Shown: positions 17,358 through 27,237 of the stretch, one piece after another
How positions within the stretch are numbered: the stretch's first letter is position 1
Layout: the number at the start of each line of letters is the position of its first letter
NCBI GenBank assembly: GCA_016779565.1
Contig: JADHNJ010000010.1
Span: 1-64,000 of the forward strand
Length of the DNA: 64,000 nt
DNA from: Pseudomonadales bacterium
Lineage (GTDB): Bacteria; Pseudomonadota; Gammaproteobacteria; Pseudomonadales; Azotimanducaceae
Direction of reading: 5' to 3'
The notes under the pieces: generated by a model
What the model saw: the letters and a program-made list of their open reading frames with translations, nothing else
Databases searched by the model: none
Told to the model about the DNA's origin: nothing
Program-made: the position numbers and the translations under genes

Positions 17358-18200
17358 ATGCCTTCCCAAACACTGCCAACGATATCCCTTAACGATAAGG
17401 ACAGCGATCAAGCTTTCGTTGCATCACTACACGAATATGGGTTTGCCGCACTCACAGACCACCCGATCGATATGACCCTAGTCGACCGGATTTACGATAC
17501 CTGGCGTGGCTTTTTCAATACCGATGCAAAATTTCACTACCCTTATCGCTTAGATACTCAGGACGGTTATTTCGGACTTGAAGAGGCCGAATCGGCTAAA
17601 GGCAGCGATCTAAAGGATTATAAAGAATATTTTCACTTCTACCCCTGGGGACAATGTCCAGAGACGTTGCGCCAAGATCTTCTGGATTACTACCGGCAGG
17701 CAGAAACCTTTGCCAAACAGCTGTTGAACTTTGTTGACACCTTTTCACCGGAGAAAGTCTCGAACCAATTTTTTGAACCGCTATCGAACATGATCCACGA
17801 CAGCGACTCGAGCCTCCTTAGAATATTGCACTACCCTGCAATATCTGATGATATCCAGCAGCCCAGAGCCAGTGCTCACGAGGATATCAATCTTCTAACG
17901 CTACTTCCTGCTTCCGACGGCCCGGGTCTTGAAATCCTCGATAGAACCGGCCAGTGGATTCAGATTGATGATAAGCCAGACCAGGTGATCATCAACACAG
18001 GAGATATGCTAGCGGAGGCCTCAGGCCAATACTTTCCGTCAACGACCCATCGAGTCTCTGTCGCTGCCGGATCTGCCGGTTCGGCTAGCCGAATGTCTTT
18101 ACCCCTTTTTCTGCATCCGCGGGCCGACGTCAGACTGTCCAATCGTTATTTGGCGGGTGATTACCTTAATGAACGCTTACAAGAACTTGGGGTTATCTAA
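17358..18200 (+). CDS. Isopenicillin N synthase-like 2-oxoglutarate/Fe(II) dioxygenase
   Basis: A 280-residue oxygenase of the IPNS/2OG-FeII_Oxy family. Counting from ATG 17358, iron ligands are His174 and Asp176 (AHEDINLLTLLP) and His231 (TTHRVS), with Arg245-x-Ser247 (SRMSLPLF) as the 2-oxoglutarate carboxylate contact. The N-terminal DIOX_N-like part holds HEYGFAALTDHPID. Bacterial relatives of unknown substrate are common; the family includes ethylene-forming and antibiotic enzymes, so no substrate is named. It follows the CNT transporter gene by 15 bp. Confidence 0.85.
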   Translation: MPSQTLPTISLNDKDSDQAFVASLHEYGFAALTDHPIDMTLVDRIYDTWRGFFNTDAKFHYPYRLDTQDGYFGLEEAESAKGSDLKDYKEYFHFYPWGQCPETLRQDLLDYYRQAETFAKQLLNFVDTFSPEKVSNQFFEPLSNMIHDSDSSLLRILHYPAISDDIQQPRASAHEDINLLTLLPASDGPGLEILDRTGQWIQIDDKPDQVIINTGDMLAEASGQYFPSTTHRVSVAAGSAGSASRMSLPLFLHPRADVRLSNRYLAGDYLNERLQELGVI

Positions 18201-18312
18201 CCTCCCGGCGCTCGAAACAAGTTTATTTCACGCGATGTCAAGCAATGAGACCGTATAGAAGCCAGGCTTTCTCAAAGCGGATGCGTCTTAACGCGTCAGC
18301 CTCTTAACAGTG

Positions 18313-19500
18313 TTACAACTGCCAGCTTTTTGCCCAATCTTCCAGCGCATTTGAAGACAGCGGTCTTGAGACATAATAACCTTGGGCAACATCGACACCC
18401 AAGGTGCGACACAGGTTTAAATCCGCTTCGGTTTCTATCCCTTCTGCTACCGAACGAATATTTAATCGACGTGCCAAATCAACACTCGATTCTAAAATGG
18501 CGCGGGCAGAGGGTTTTTGCTCAGCTCCATTGACAAAGGCACGATCAATCTTGAGCTCAGTAAAGGGAAACCGTCTCAGTTGTTCCATCGATGAAAAGCC
18601 CGTACCGAAATCATCAATGGATATTTCATATCCTCGAAGTCTTAACCGAGTTAAGGCGGATAACACCTTTGAGACATCCTCCGGTAACTGACTTTCGGTA
18701 ACTTCTAACGTGACCTTATCCGGAGACACTCCGCTAGCAGCCAGCACACCGTCAAGCATCTCAACAATCTCTGGTTGAACCAAATCGGCGATCGAAAAAT
18801 TACAAGACATACTGAGTTCAAATCCCTGCTTTAGCCAATTTCCCAATTGAGTCATCGAAACCGTAAAGATACCCAGCGTCAGCGCTTGGATCAGATCTGT
18901 TCTTTCAGCAACGGGAATAACAGCGCCAGGCCCGATCAACGCACCCTCCGGGGTTTGCCAACGCAATAAGGATTCAACACCCCGTAACGCCAGCGTTTGT
19001 GCGTCCACCTTTGGTTGATAAAACATGGTAATGGCTCCGCCAGAAATGCCTGCTCGCACTTCGTCCTCGGTGAGTTCCGATTGCGTCAACCGTGCGGTGG
19101 TTTGCGTCATCTGCGGGGCCGTTTGCTCCAGTAACCGCTGAATTTTTTCTTTGGAGACGGGCTTGGCAATCGAACCAATGACCGATATCGATAAATCGCG
19201 AGCAAGTTCTTCCGCAACCTCTAAAATGCGACCATCCTCACCGCTAAAAAAGATCAAACTGGGGCTACTGCTGTGTGCAGAAAGTACGTTTAAAAATTCG
19301 ATCCCATCCATGCCCGGCATATTCAGATCGAGTAACAGCAGATCGTAACCTTTAGCTAACTCCGCTTCCGCCGCCTTGCCATCTTCCGCGTCGGCGATCT
19401 CGGTGATCCCGAGTTGTTTTAGTAGTTTGCTGACGATGGAACGCTGAAAGGCATCATCATCCACCACCAACACCTTAAACTGTTGCCAGTCTGCACTCAC
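18313..19500 (-). CDS. Response regulator with EAL c-di-GMP phosphodiesterase output domain
   Basis: A 395-residue cytoplasmic protein with GTG start behind GGGGGATGG. The receiver domain (about 8-125) has the acidic triad at Asp14-16, phospho-acceptor Asp58 and Lys113. The EAL domain (about 145-390) has motif variant Glu176-Ser-Leu-Leu, Asn234, Glu266, Asp296-Asp297 (IDDFGTG), Lys317, Glu353 and Gln373, so all residues needed for metal-dependent c-di-GMP hydrolysis appear present. There is no GGDEF domain. Phosphorylation by an unlinked kinase would be expected to control c-di-GMP turnover. No kinase gene is adjacent. Confidence 0.92.
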   Translation of the reverse strand: MSADWQQFKVLVVDDDAFQRSIVSKLLKQLGITEIADAEDGKAAEAELAKGYDLLLLDLNMPGMDGIEFLNVLSAHSSSPSLIFFSGEDGRILEVAEELARDLSISVIGSIAKPVSKEKIQRLLEQTAPQMTQTTARLTQSELTEDEVRAGISGGAITMFYQPKVDAQTLALRGVESLLRWQTPEGALIGPGAVIPVAERTDLIQALTLGIFTVSMTQLGNWLKQGFELSMSCNFSIADLVQPEIVEMLDGVLAASGVSPDKVTLEVTESQLPEDVSKVLSALTRLRLRGYEISIDDFGTGFSSMEQLRRFPFTELKIDRAFVNGAEQKPSARAILESSVDLARRLNIRSVAEGIETEADLNLCRTLGVDVAQGYYVSRPLSSNALEDWAKSWQL

Positions 19501-19653
19501 TTACCATCCCCCTATTCTTGTCAAGGACGCATTAACTGGGCGCCTGCCCCAACTGACAATAAGATCAACCCGTTAGAAGATGCAGCTTCATCACGCCGCG
19601 GACTCGAATCCCCTAACCGTCGTATCTTCTGAGAAGTCAATCATCTCACAGAT

Positions 19654-20976
19654 CTACCGTAAGCTGCAGAGAATGGGCAAATGCTTAAAACCATGAACAA
19701 AACTTGCTCTCAATCGCTCAGGCTCGCCACCCAGTGCCAGAGATTTTACCCGCGGGATAAACGCTTTGAAAAATAAGCGCATTTCTAAACGCGCCAAAAG
19801 CAGCCCAAGACACTGATGTGGCCCAGTACCAAACGCTAGATGCCGATTGGGTTTACGCAAAACCTGAAATTCATGGGGCCGATCAAACACAGCCTCGTCA
19901 AAATTAGCTGACGCATACATCAACCCTAGATGATCGCCAGCTTTTATCACTTTACCGCGCAGCGTGTAGTCCTGAGTGGCGGTACGAGAAAACTGCGCTA
20001 CCGGCGTTGTCCATCTCAGCATTTCTTCCACCGCTAATTTAACGGCCTCTTCGTCATCGATATTGTCTTGCAATAATTGCCACTGATCAGGGTTTTCAAT
20101 TAAAGCATGTAAGCCCCCTGAAATTGCATTGCGCGTTGTGTCATGCCCAGCCGTCGCGATAATCGTGTAGTAAGACACCAACTCCTTGTAGGGCAGATAT
20201 TCTCCTGCGATCTTGCCATTAGCGATGTAAGACGCTAGATCTTCTGTTGGGTTGGCACGTTTTTGATCCGTTAATTCAGAAAAGTAATCATAGATGTCCT
20301 TAATGGTGTCAAAGATTGACAAAGGATCATCTGCCATCCGCTTCATCTCCGGATCATCACCCGCAAACAGTTCGTTGGTCAATTTCAAGATACGCCACTC
20401 ATCTTGCTCGGGCACACCCAGTAACTCACTGATTAATTTTAACGGCGGATAAACTGCAACATCCTGAACAAAATCAAGGGCCCGTTCCCGCCCATCGCCT
20501 CGCATATCGTCTAAAATCTGGTCGATTATCGCCGTCAACCGATGCTCCAAAGCCTTAATATTCGTCGGCTTAAACCAGGGTTGCACTAGCGCACGATACT
20601 GTGTGTGGTCCGGAGGATCCATTTGAACCAATGATCGAATGAGACCGCCATCACCAGCAGTTGCCAGCACTTGCAGCAATTTGGGGCTATCTTGCAAGCG
20701 ATTAAATATTTCTACCATGATTTCTTGACGGACCTCCGGTGACGATGCTTGCCGCATCAATAAAGGTCTTGGTTCACTCACAAAAATCTCTGGCTGTTTT
20801 TCAATTTCAATCAGATCGGCGTGCTTACTGATCGCCCAAAAAGGCTGGAAACCTTCCGGGCGAACATACCGCACTGGATCATTGAGCCGCAGCCATTCAA
20901 AAGCTTTTAAAGGATGGCCATATGCCCCATACCATTCCGGTGCGATAACGTGATCATCTACAAATTCATAGTGCAC
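19654..20976 (-). CDS. Cytochrome P450
   Basis: A 440-residue soluble bacterial P450. The heme ligand is Cys389 in FGTGPHQCLG (383-392), the I-helix oxygen-activation motif is AGHDT (276-280), the ExxR pair is Glu318/Arg321, and MDPPDHTQYR (119-128) is the common C-helix segment. The start is GTG 20976 with GGAGATA upstream. It resembles class I P450s that need separate ferredoxin and reductase, neither encoded here. The TAGHDTTRNA pattern occurs in sterol- or fatty-acid-oxidising families, which would suit this window, but the substrate is not determined. Confidence 0.92.
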   Translation of the reverse strand: MHYEFVDDHVIAPEWYGAYGHPLKAFEWLRLNDPVRYVRPEGFQPFWAISKHADLIEIEKQPEIFVSEPRPLLMRQASSPEVRQEIMVEIFNRLQDSPKLLQVLATAGDGGLIRSLVQMDPPDHTQYRALVQPWFKPTNIKALEHRLTAIIDQILDDMRGDGRERALDFVQDVAVYPPLKLISELLGVPEQDEWRILKLTNELFAGDDPEMKRMADDPLSIFDTIKDIYDYFSELTDQKRANPTEDLASYIANGKIAGEYLPYKELVSYYTIIATAGHDTTRNAISGGLHALIENPDQWQLLQDNIDDEEAVKLAVEEMLRWTTPVAQFSRTATQDYTLRGKVIKAGDHLGLMYASANFDEAVFDRPHEFQVLRKPNRHLAFGTGPHQCLGLLLARLEMRLFFKAFIPRVKSLALGGEPERLRASFVHGFKHLPILCSLR

Positions 20977-21009
20977 AATCTATCTCCAGAAAAATCTTAT
21001 CCGTATCGA

Positions 21010-22350
21010 TTAACCCGCTTTTGCCGCAGTTAGCCGATGTGTGACGGCGCCTGCAATCATAGCACCACTGACGTTGAGAGCAGTTCTGGCCATATCGATC
21101 AGCGGTTCAATCGAGATCAAAAGCGCAACCACAGTAATCGGCAGCCCCATCGCCGGCAACACCACGAGAGCGGCAAAAGTGGCGCCACCGCCGACACCAG
21201 CAATGCCTAAAGAACTTAAAGTCGTCACCAGCAACAGCGGCATCAAGAAATTTACAGCCATCGGATCGATGCCTAGGGTCGGCGCGACCATGACAGCGAG
21301 CATCGCTGGATAGATGCCCGCACAACCATTTTGCCCAATACTTGCCCCAAAAGTCGCTGACAAATTGGCTATGGCTGAAGAATGCCCCATACGCTCTGAC
21401 TGAATTTCGACATTCAAAGGGATCGTAGCCATAGAAGACCTAGAAGCGAAGGCAAAGCTAAGGGCCGGCCATGCAGCGACGAAGAAGCGCTTTGGGCCTC
21501 GCCCAATCAACACCAAAACCAGCGCATGAACCAAAAACATCAAACCAATCGCGCTGTAGGAAGCAATGATAAAGTTAAACAGGTTTGACACCGCCGCTGC
21601 ATCGGCATTGACCGATACCTGAATCATCAGTGCCAGCACTCCATAGGGCGTTAGTCCGATAACCAATTGTACCAACGCCATAATCCAATGCTGCACAACG
21701 TCAACACCATCAGAAAGTTTGCGACCAATGTCTGCTCTTTCGCCGCGCATATAGAGCCCAGCAATCCCCAGCAGGATCCCAAACACGGCGACAGCAATCA
21801 CCGAAGTAGGCCTAGCACCCGTTAGGTCTGCAAAGATATTGCTGGGGATAAAACTCAATAAAAGCAGCGGCAAAGATAGGTCTTGTACAACTAACTGACG
21901 GTCTGCCAAGACATCGATTCGCGCTAGCTCTGCCTCGCCAGCGACCAACCCTTGGACAGTGAGGCCAAAAACATTCGCCACGACTGCGCCCAACAAGGCT
22001 GCCAGAAAGGTTGTCCCCAGGAGCGTCGCGATGACAACCCCACCCAGTCGGCCCAAGGTGGTGACCGCATCCAATCGGATCACGGCGGCAATCATTGATA
22101 CCAGGATCAATGGCATCACAATAAGTTTCAGCAGACTAACATAACCGTCGCCGATCAATCTGGTCCAGGCAAGGAACTCAAGACGCTGCTCAAATACATG
22201 CTCCGGGAGCACATTTAAAATCGCCCCAAACCCTATTCCTAGCATTAATCCGGTTAGCACCCGAGTTGACAATGACCAACCTCGACGCGCCAACAACGCA
22301 AGTCCCCAAAACAGGCTGGCGAAGGAGACCAACAATAGCGTTAATGTCAT
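21010..22350 (-). CDS. DAACS-family symporter, TcyP-like (L-cystine type)
   Basis: A 446-residue membrane protein of the dicarboxylate/amino acid:cation symporter family. The first half has the long helix-rich region; the hairpin motif reads SSMATIPLNVE, and the substrate-binding helix contains ATFGASIGQNGCAG. The motif near SSMATIPLN is closer to the cystine carriers TcyP/YdjN than to glutamate or C4-dicarboxylate carriers. It probably imports cystine or a related amino acid with a cation. Convergent or co-oriented neighbours give no support for substrate. Confidence 0.82.
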   Translation of the reverse strand: MTLTLLLVSFASLFWGLALLARRGWSLSTRVLTGLMLGIGFGAILNVLPEHVFEQRLEFLAWTRLIGDGYVSLLKLIVMPLILVSMIAAVIRLDAVTTLGRLGGVVIATLLGTTFLAALLGAVVANVFGLTVQGLVAGEAELARIDVLADRQLVVQDLSLPLLLLSFIPSNIFADLTGARPTSVIAVAVFGILLGIAGLYMRGERADIGRKLSDGVDVVQHWIMALVQLVIGLTPYGVLALMIQVSVNADAAAVSNLFNFIIASYSAIGLMFLVHALVLVLIGRGPKRFFVAAWPALSFAFASRSSMATIPLNVEIQSERMGHSSAIANLSATFGASIGQNGCAGIYPAMLAVMVAPTLGIDPMAVNFLMPLLLVTTLSSLGIAGVGGGATFAALVVLPAMGLPITVVALLISIEPLIDMARTALNVSGAMIAGAVTHRLTAAKAG

Positions 22351-22453
22351 TGCCGCAATCCCATTACCCTTCCTTGAGGATGATCAAGCCCAAAGCCAGC
22401 GCCAATGCCCCACGGATTGCCGGACCCTAATCACCCATGGCTATGGTTATTGA

Positions 22454-24685
22454 TCAGGCGATGATGCCGTCTATGATTCTATTTAGGGTCGGGCTTGGCC
22501 GCATTGCCTTTGCCGCTAACTCTGGATTAGGCTGATAGTACCCGCCAACATCTTGGGGTGCTCCTTGAGCTGCTAGCAATTCGTCAACAATGACTTGCTC
22601 ATTCGCCCGCAGTGCAGTGGCGACGCCAGAGAACGTATCTTGTAACACGGCATCTTCGCTCTGCTTAGCAGCCGCTTCAGCCCAATAGAGCGCGAGGTAA
22701 AAGTGACTTCCTCGATTGTCGATCTCGAGCACTTTCCGCGATGGAGATTTGTTTTCCTCCAAGAACATCGCGACGGCATCATTGAGCGTTTCGGCAAGCA
22801 CGCGAGCGCGAGGGTTATCAAAAATCGCAGCCAAATGCTCGAGAGAGGCGCCAAGGGCTAAAAATTCTCCCAGAGAATCCCAGCGCAGATGCCCTTCTTT
22901 TTCAAATTGCTGAACGTGCTTAGGTGCGGAGCCACCAGCACCGGTCTCAAATAAGCCACCCTCATTAATCAAAGGCACAATTGATAGCATCTTTGCGCTG
23001 GTACCAAGTTCTAGGATTGGAAAGAGATCAGTTAAATAGTCCCGCAAGACATTGCCGGTAACTGAAATCGTGTTTTCCCCGCGACGCATGCGTATGAGCG
23101 CCTCTCGGGTCGCATCTGCAGGCGCTTTAACAGACATTTCGATGCCATCCATCTCATGGGACGCTAGACATGCCTCGACTTTTTTGATCAACACTCGATC
23201 GTGAGCGCGAGCCTCATCCAACCAAAATACGATCGGCCAGCCAGTTGCTCTTGCACGACTGATTGCTAACTTAACCCAATCGACCACAGCAGCATCTTTG
23301 ACCCGACACAGTCGCCAAATATCACCGGTGTCAACGTTGTGGCGCAGTAATACCTCGCCTGCCGCATTCAACACCTGAACCTCCCCGGCACCAGGTGCTT
23401 CAAAGGTGGTGTCATGAGAACCGTATTCTTCTGCCTTTTGTGCCATCAGTCCTACATTGGGGACTGAGCCCATGGTTTTCGGATCAAAGGCACCATTTTC
23501 TTGGCAGTCTTTAATCGTTTCGGCATAAACTTTGGCGTAGCACCGGTCTGGAATGACCGCCATCATGTCATGCAGGTCGCCATCTGGACCCCACATTTTT
23601 CCAGACTCTCGGATCGCTGCGGGCATGGAAGCATCGATAATGATGTCGCTGGGCACATGTAGATTGGTAATTCCTCGATCTGAATCAACCATGGCTTGCG
23701 CAGGTCCAGACTCTAAACAAGCATCGAGCGCCGCTTTTACCTCGGATTGCTGGGCTGCAGGCAATTGCTGAATCTTTTCGTAAGCGTCACCAATACCATT
23801 ATTTGGGTCCACATTTAGCGACGCTAAGACTTCCGAACATTTCTCAAAGGCATCGCCGTAGTAGGCTCTTACCGCATGACCGAACATAATCGGATCGGAC
23901 ACTTTCATCATGGTAGCTTTTAAGTGCAGCGACCATAAAACCCCTTGGTCTTTGGCCTCTTTTAGCGTTTCGGCTAGAAAGGTGCATAGCGCCTTTTTGT
24001 TCATCGTCGCGGCATCAACCACTTCTCCAGTGCTTACCTCGATCCCTTGAGCAAGCGTGCTTTGTGAACCATCTTCAGCTACGAATTGGATCGATAACAC
24101 GTCATCTTTCGACATCTCTAATGACTGCTCAGAGCCATAGAAGTCACCATCGGCCATATGGGCAACAGAACTTTTGGATTCAGAAGACCATGCGCCCATT
24201 CGATGGGGATGCTTTTGCGCATAGTCTTTGACCGCTTTCGCCGCTCTACGATCAGAATTACCTTCTCTCAAAACGGGATTGACGGCACTTCCCTTCACTC
24301 GGTCATAACGCGCTTTGGCATCTCGGCCAGCCTCGGTTTGCGGGTCTTCTTCGTAGTCGGGCAACGCATAGCCCTGCGCCCTAAGCTCTTGAATCGCCGC
24401 CTGCATCTGCGGATTTGACGCCGAGATGTTGGGAAGTTTGATGATGTTTGCATCGCGCCGCTGCGTCATTTTTCCCATTGCGGCCAAATGATCTGGAATC
24501 ACTTGAGACTCGGTTAAATATTCTGGGAATGCGGAGATAATCCGTCCTGCTAATGAGATGTCCAGCATCTCGACTTCAATACCGGCAGTGTCGGTGAACG
24601 CTTTGATGATGGGTAAAAGTGAGTACGTTGCGAGCCTGGGTGCCTCGTCGGTTTCTGTGTAAATAATCTTAGGAATATCAGTCAT
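22454..24685 (-). CDS. icd: NADP-dependent isocitrate dehydrogenase, monomeric type
   Basis: A 743-residue enzyme, the normal size for the monomeric IDH family, which catalyses oxidative decarboxylation of isocitrate to 2-oxoglutarate in the TCA cycle. Family hallmarks include [21 protein letters not shown] at the N-terminus, [11 protein letters not shown] (about 80-90), [14 protein letters not shown] (about 135-148) and [16 protein letters not shown]. It supplies NADPH and 2-oxoglutarate, the latter also being the co-substrate of the four oxygenases in this window. Monocistronic with an A-rich leader. Confidence 0.95.
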   Translation of the reverse strand: MTDIPKIIYTETDEAPRLATYSLLPIIKAFTDTAGIEVEMLDISLAGRIISAFPEYLTESQVIPDHLAAMGKMTQRRDANIIKLPNISASNPQMQAAIQELRAQGYALPDYEEDPQTEAGRDAKARYDRVKGSAVNPVLREGNSDRRAAKAVKDYAQKHPHRMGAWSSESKSSVAHMADGDFYGSEQSLEMSKDDVLSIQFVAEDGSQSTLAQGIEVSTGEVVDAATMNKKALCTFLAETLKEAKDQGVLWSLHLKATMMKVSDPIMFGHAVRAYYGDAFEKCSEVLASLNVDPNNGIGDAYEKIQQLPAAQQSEVKAALDACLESGPAQAMVDSDRGITNLHVPSDIIIDASMPAAIRESGKMWGPDGDLHDMMAVIPDRCYAKVYAETIKDCQENGAFDPKTMGSVPNVGLMAQKAEEYGSHDTTFEAPGAGEVQVLNAAGEVLLRHNVDTGDIWRLCRVKDAAVVDWVKLAISRARATGWPIVFWLDEARAHDRVLIKKVEACLASHEMDGIEMSVKAPADATREALIRMRRGENTISVTGNVLRDYLTDLFPILELGTSAKMLSIVPLINEGGLFETGAGGSAPKHVQQFEKEGHLRWDSLGEFLALGASLEHLAAIFDNPRARVLAETLNDAVAMFLEENKSPSRKVLEIDNRGSHFYLALYWAEAAAKQSEDAVLQDTFSGVATALRANEQVIVDELLAAQGAPQDVGGYYQPNPELAAKAMRPSPTLNRIIDGIIA

Positions 24686-24909
24686 TTAATTTTCGCTTTT
24701 CTTAGTTCGGTATCTTTTGAATACCTTTTCAACGTTTTCCCCCCGATCGGGAGCCCAGATTATAGATCAATCGCTATCAATTAGCATCGCGCTCTTTCTG
24801 ATTTGCGATCGAAGGGTCTCAGGGTATGTTCACCTTTGCTTTAAGCCTAGGGACAAGCGTCTCGGCTGGGTTAAGCTCATGGTTCTATAGCCACTGAAAA
24901 CTGTCCAAA

Positions 24910-25338
24910 ATGCCGCTTTTAGCAAACACTCTGTTTCGATTTGTGATAACTAGCGCGCGTTTGGGCGGCAGGTGGGCCTTATTGGCGATGGCAGTCCTGG
25001 GCATGATGCAGCCTACCTGGGCGACAGAGGCCCCTTCAACCGACGCCTATCTCGATCTAAATTGTGCGGTGTACTTTAGGCAAGTGGCGGCTAGCCATAA
25101 ACAGGCCGGTAACGACATATTGGCAGCACCTTACCTTGAACGCATGCAACTTTTACTGATCCGAGCAAAATTGGACGCTATTTATCAATCGACGATAGCA
25201 TCTCCACCCACTGCAAATTTCAATCAAGACTGGCAGGAAGCCCTGACTCGACAAACCAACCTAATTAATCGCAACTATAAAAATATTCGCCGTCTCAAGC
25301 TACGATATGCGAAAGCCTGTGAGGCAAGGCTGGATTAA
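24910..25338 (+). CDS. Small secreted protein of unknown function
   Basis: A 142-residue protein with a signal peptide-like N-terminus: basic region, hydrophobic core WALLAMAVLGMM and a likely cleavage around ATWA-TEA (about residue 38). The mature part of roughly 105 residues is helical and hydrophilic with two cysteines (LNCAVYF and AKACEAR) that could form a disulfide in the periplasm. No family recognised. It is flanked by ICDH on the opposite strand and the RluA gene convergent to it. Ribosome binding site weak. Confidence 0.6.
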   Translation: MPLLANTLFRFVITSARLGGRWALLAMAVLGMMQPTWATEAPSTDAYLDLNCAVYFRQVAASHKQAGNDILAAPYLERMQLLLIRAKLDAIYQSTIASPPTANFNQDWQEALTRQTNLINRNYKNIRRLKLRYAKACEARLD

Positions 25339-25449
25339 GCGCCCTCGATTAAGGCGAGGCCCCAGAAACCGGTGCCTCTCCTTGTTTAGGAGGATCCTTT
25401 ACTTGTACTTGTCCTTCTCGCAGCTACCTTTTTCTGTTCCCTACAAAAT

Positions 25450-26064
25450 CTAAAACTCTGGTTGCGCGTAAAGCGACAGTCGCGATCCCGAAATCGGATG
25501 CTCGAAGGCCAATCGGGTCGCATGCAGCATCAAACGCTTAGACGCACGCGCCATTATTGGCGGTGCATAAAGATCACAACCTAAAATAGGATGGCCAACC
25601 AATGCCAAGTGGCATCGCAACTGATGCCTAACGCCTGTCACAGGTTCAACCAAGATCCTCGCGCCCAGTTCTGTCTGCTCCCTGACTTCGAATCGGGTCA
25701 ATGCGCGTTTACCGCCACGCCAAACCACTTTTTGACGGGGACGGTGAAGCCGATCCGGACCCAGGGGATAGGTAATTTCATGCTCTGAGGGTTTAGGAAC
25801 CCCAGCTACTATTGCCTCATAAGTTTTTGTGATTCGCCGTTCCCGGAACAATCGATTCAGTCCAGCCACGCCAGCCTTCGTGCATCCCATCACTATGAGT
25901 CCCGAGGTGTCTAGATCCAATCGGTGCACGACCCTCGCATCGTCGCGGTAGGCTTTAACTTGGGAGATAACACAGTCCTTAATAAACCGCCCTGGCGTCG
26001 TCAAAAGGCCGGCAGGCTTATTCACCACCAAGAGGTCAGAATCTTCAAAAATAATCTCGAGCAT
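25450..26064 (-). CDS. rluA: RluA-type pseudouridine synthase
   Basis: A 204-residue enzyme converting specific uridines to pseudouridine. The catalytic Asp50 is in the conserved VVHRLDLDTSG (46-55). The N-terminal VNKPAGLLTTPGR, the RPRQKVVW segment, the PVTGVRHQLRCHL block and HPILGCDLYAPP align throughout with E. coli RluA, which modifies 23S rRNA U746 and tRNA U32. The protein is slightly shorter than the E. coli one (219 residues). Isolated gene, divergent from the hydrolase gene at 26146. Confidence 0.85.
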   Translation of the reverse strand: MLEIIFEDSDLLVVNKPAGLLTTPGRFIKDCVISQVKAYRDDARVVHRLDLDTSGLIVMGCTKAGVAGLNRLFRERRITKTYEAIVAGVPKPSEHEITYPLGPDRLHRPRQKVVWRGGKRALTRFEVREQTELGARILVEPVTGVRHQLRCHLALVGHPILGCDLYAPPIMARASKRLMLHATRLAFEHPISGSRLSLYAQPEF

Positions 26065-26145
26065 GATCGAATTTCTTCCCTACGCCAGCGGCCACCAAGC
26101 TGGTTTCTCGGTTATCATGGGACCAAACATAACTAGACTGCTGAC

Positions 26146-27237
26146 ATGACACAATCCCATGATGCTTTGGGCGATGCATTGACCCAAAACATTCCGGCGA
26201 TGCTATCTGCAATGGAAGCGATGGAAATTGCCCAACAAGCCTATCATCCTTCGAGACCAGAGACGGTTGTCGAGTTCTTAGCCGATTACCGCGCCGATCT
26301 TGCTAAAGCGAGTAACGATTTAATGCCTTTGGCGTTCCCTTCGCACGTCCAAACCTTTGAGCACCACCTTAAGGCCTGCCTTAAATACGCTAACTTTACT
26401 GCGGAAAACTTCGCCGAAGCAGTCGCGGATAATATGAGTTTCATGCGAGCGACTCGAACCCTCAGCAAAGCTAGAGATGCCTTATTTCCCCTAGCTACCC
26501 TGCTCAACCCGATTCACCAGTTTTTCCTCGAGCCTAGTCTTCGAACCAGCCGTACCATTCCCGAACACTGGCTGTCCGAGGCAGCTGAATCACCCCTAAC
26601 GCATATCGAGAATGCTTATTCAACTCGGGGTGGTGCATCCATTTATTTGCCCCACGAATTCGATCAACAGGTCCCTAAACCCCTAGTCATTGCCTTGCAT
26701 GGTGGTGGCGGTCACGGCCGAGATCAACTCTGGGATTGGCTTCGCGAGGCCCGCAGCAGAGGTTTTGTTCTGATTGCGCCCACATCCAGCGGAGATACTT
26801 GGGATCTTTACAACCCCGAGCAGGAACTGCCTCAGATACTAGCGCTCATAGAACACGTGAAGTCCTTAACCGCCATCGACCCTGAACATATCCTCCTTGC
26901 AGGAATGTCTGATGGTGCAACACTCAGTTTGCAATTAGGTTTATTAGCAGACAACCACTTCACTCATCTTGCGCCATTTTCTGGTACTCTCGACCCAAAC
27001 TTAGTGAGTACAGGGCATATCCTGAAAGCGGCAAAAAAACCTATTTACTTGGTACATGGCACAGCCGATTGGATGTTTCCGGCTGACGTTGGAGACATGA
27101 CTGCTCACCTATTATCCGAACATCACGCAGACCTTTGTTATCGGGCGGTACCTGGACTTGGGCATGCTTTCGCCCGTACCGAGTTACCCAATCTGCTTAC
27201 TTGGTTTACACCCAAGCTTACCCTGGAGACCCAATAG
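26146..27237 (+). CDS. Alpha/beta hydrolase, phospholipase/carboxylesterase-like
   Basis: A 363-residue protein with an unusual helical N-terminal half (1-160) of unknown function and a C-terminal hydrolase domain. The oxyanion segment is LHGGGGHGRDQ (184-194), nucleophile Ser255 in GMSDGA, acid Asp308 in HGTADWMFP and His340 in GLGHAF, a complete triad. Resemblance is to the phospholipase/PHB-depolymerase branch. Its stop abuts the start of the next gene, a 5'-nucleotidase-like protein, so the two are an operon, which may mean joint work on a phosphorylated or esterified nutrient. No signal peptide, so probably cytoplasmic. Confidence 0.8.
   Translation: MTQSHDALGDALTQNIPAMLSAMEAMEIAQQAYHPSRPETVVEFLADYRADLAKASNDLMPLAFPSHVQTFEHHLKACLKYANFTAENFAEAVADNMSFMRATRTLSKARDALFPLATLLNPIHQFFLEPSLRTSRTIPEHWLSEAAESPLTHIENAYSTRGGASIYLPHEFDQQVPKPLVIALHGGGGHGRDQLWDWLREARSRGFVLIAPTSSGDTWDLYNPEQELPQILALIEHVKSLTAIDPEHILLAGMSDGATLSLQLGLLADNHFTHLAPFSGTLDPNLVSTGHILKAAKKPIYLVHGTADWMFPADVGDMTAHLLSEHHADLCYRAVPGLGHAFARTELPNLLTWFTPKLTLETQ

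Noticed and set aside
25372-25400. Hairpin CTCCT-TGTTT-AGGAGG after the small secreted protein gene
   Set aside because: Short stem and interrupted T-run; a terminator is possible but not supported enough to annotate.
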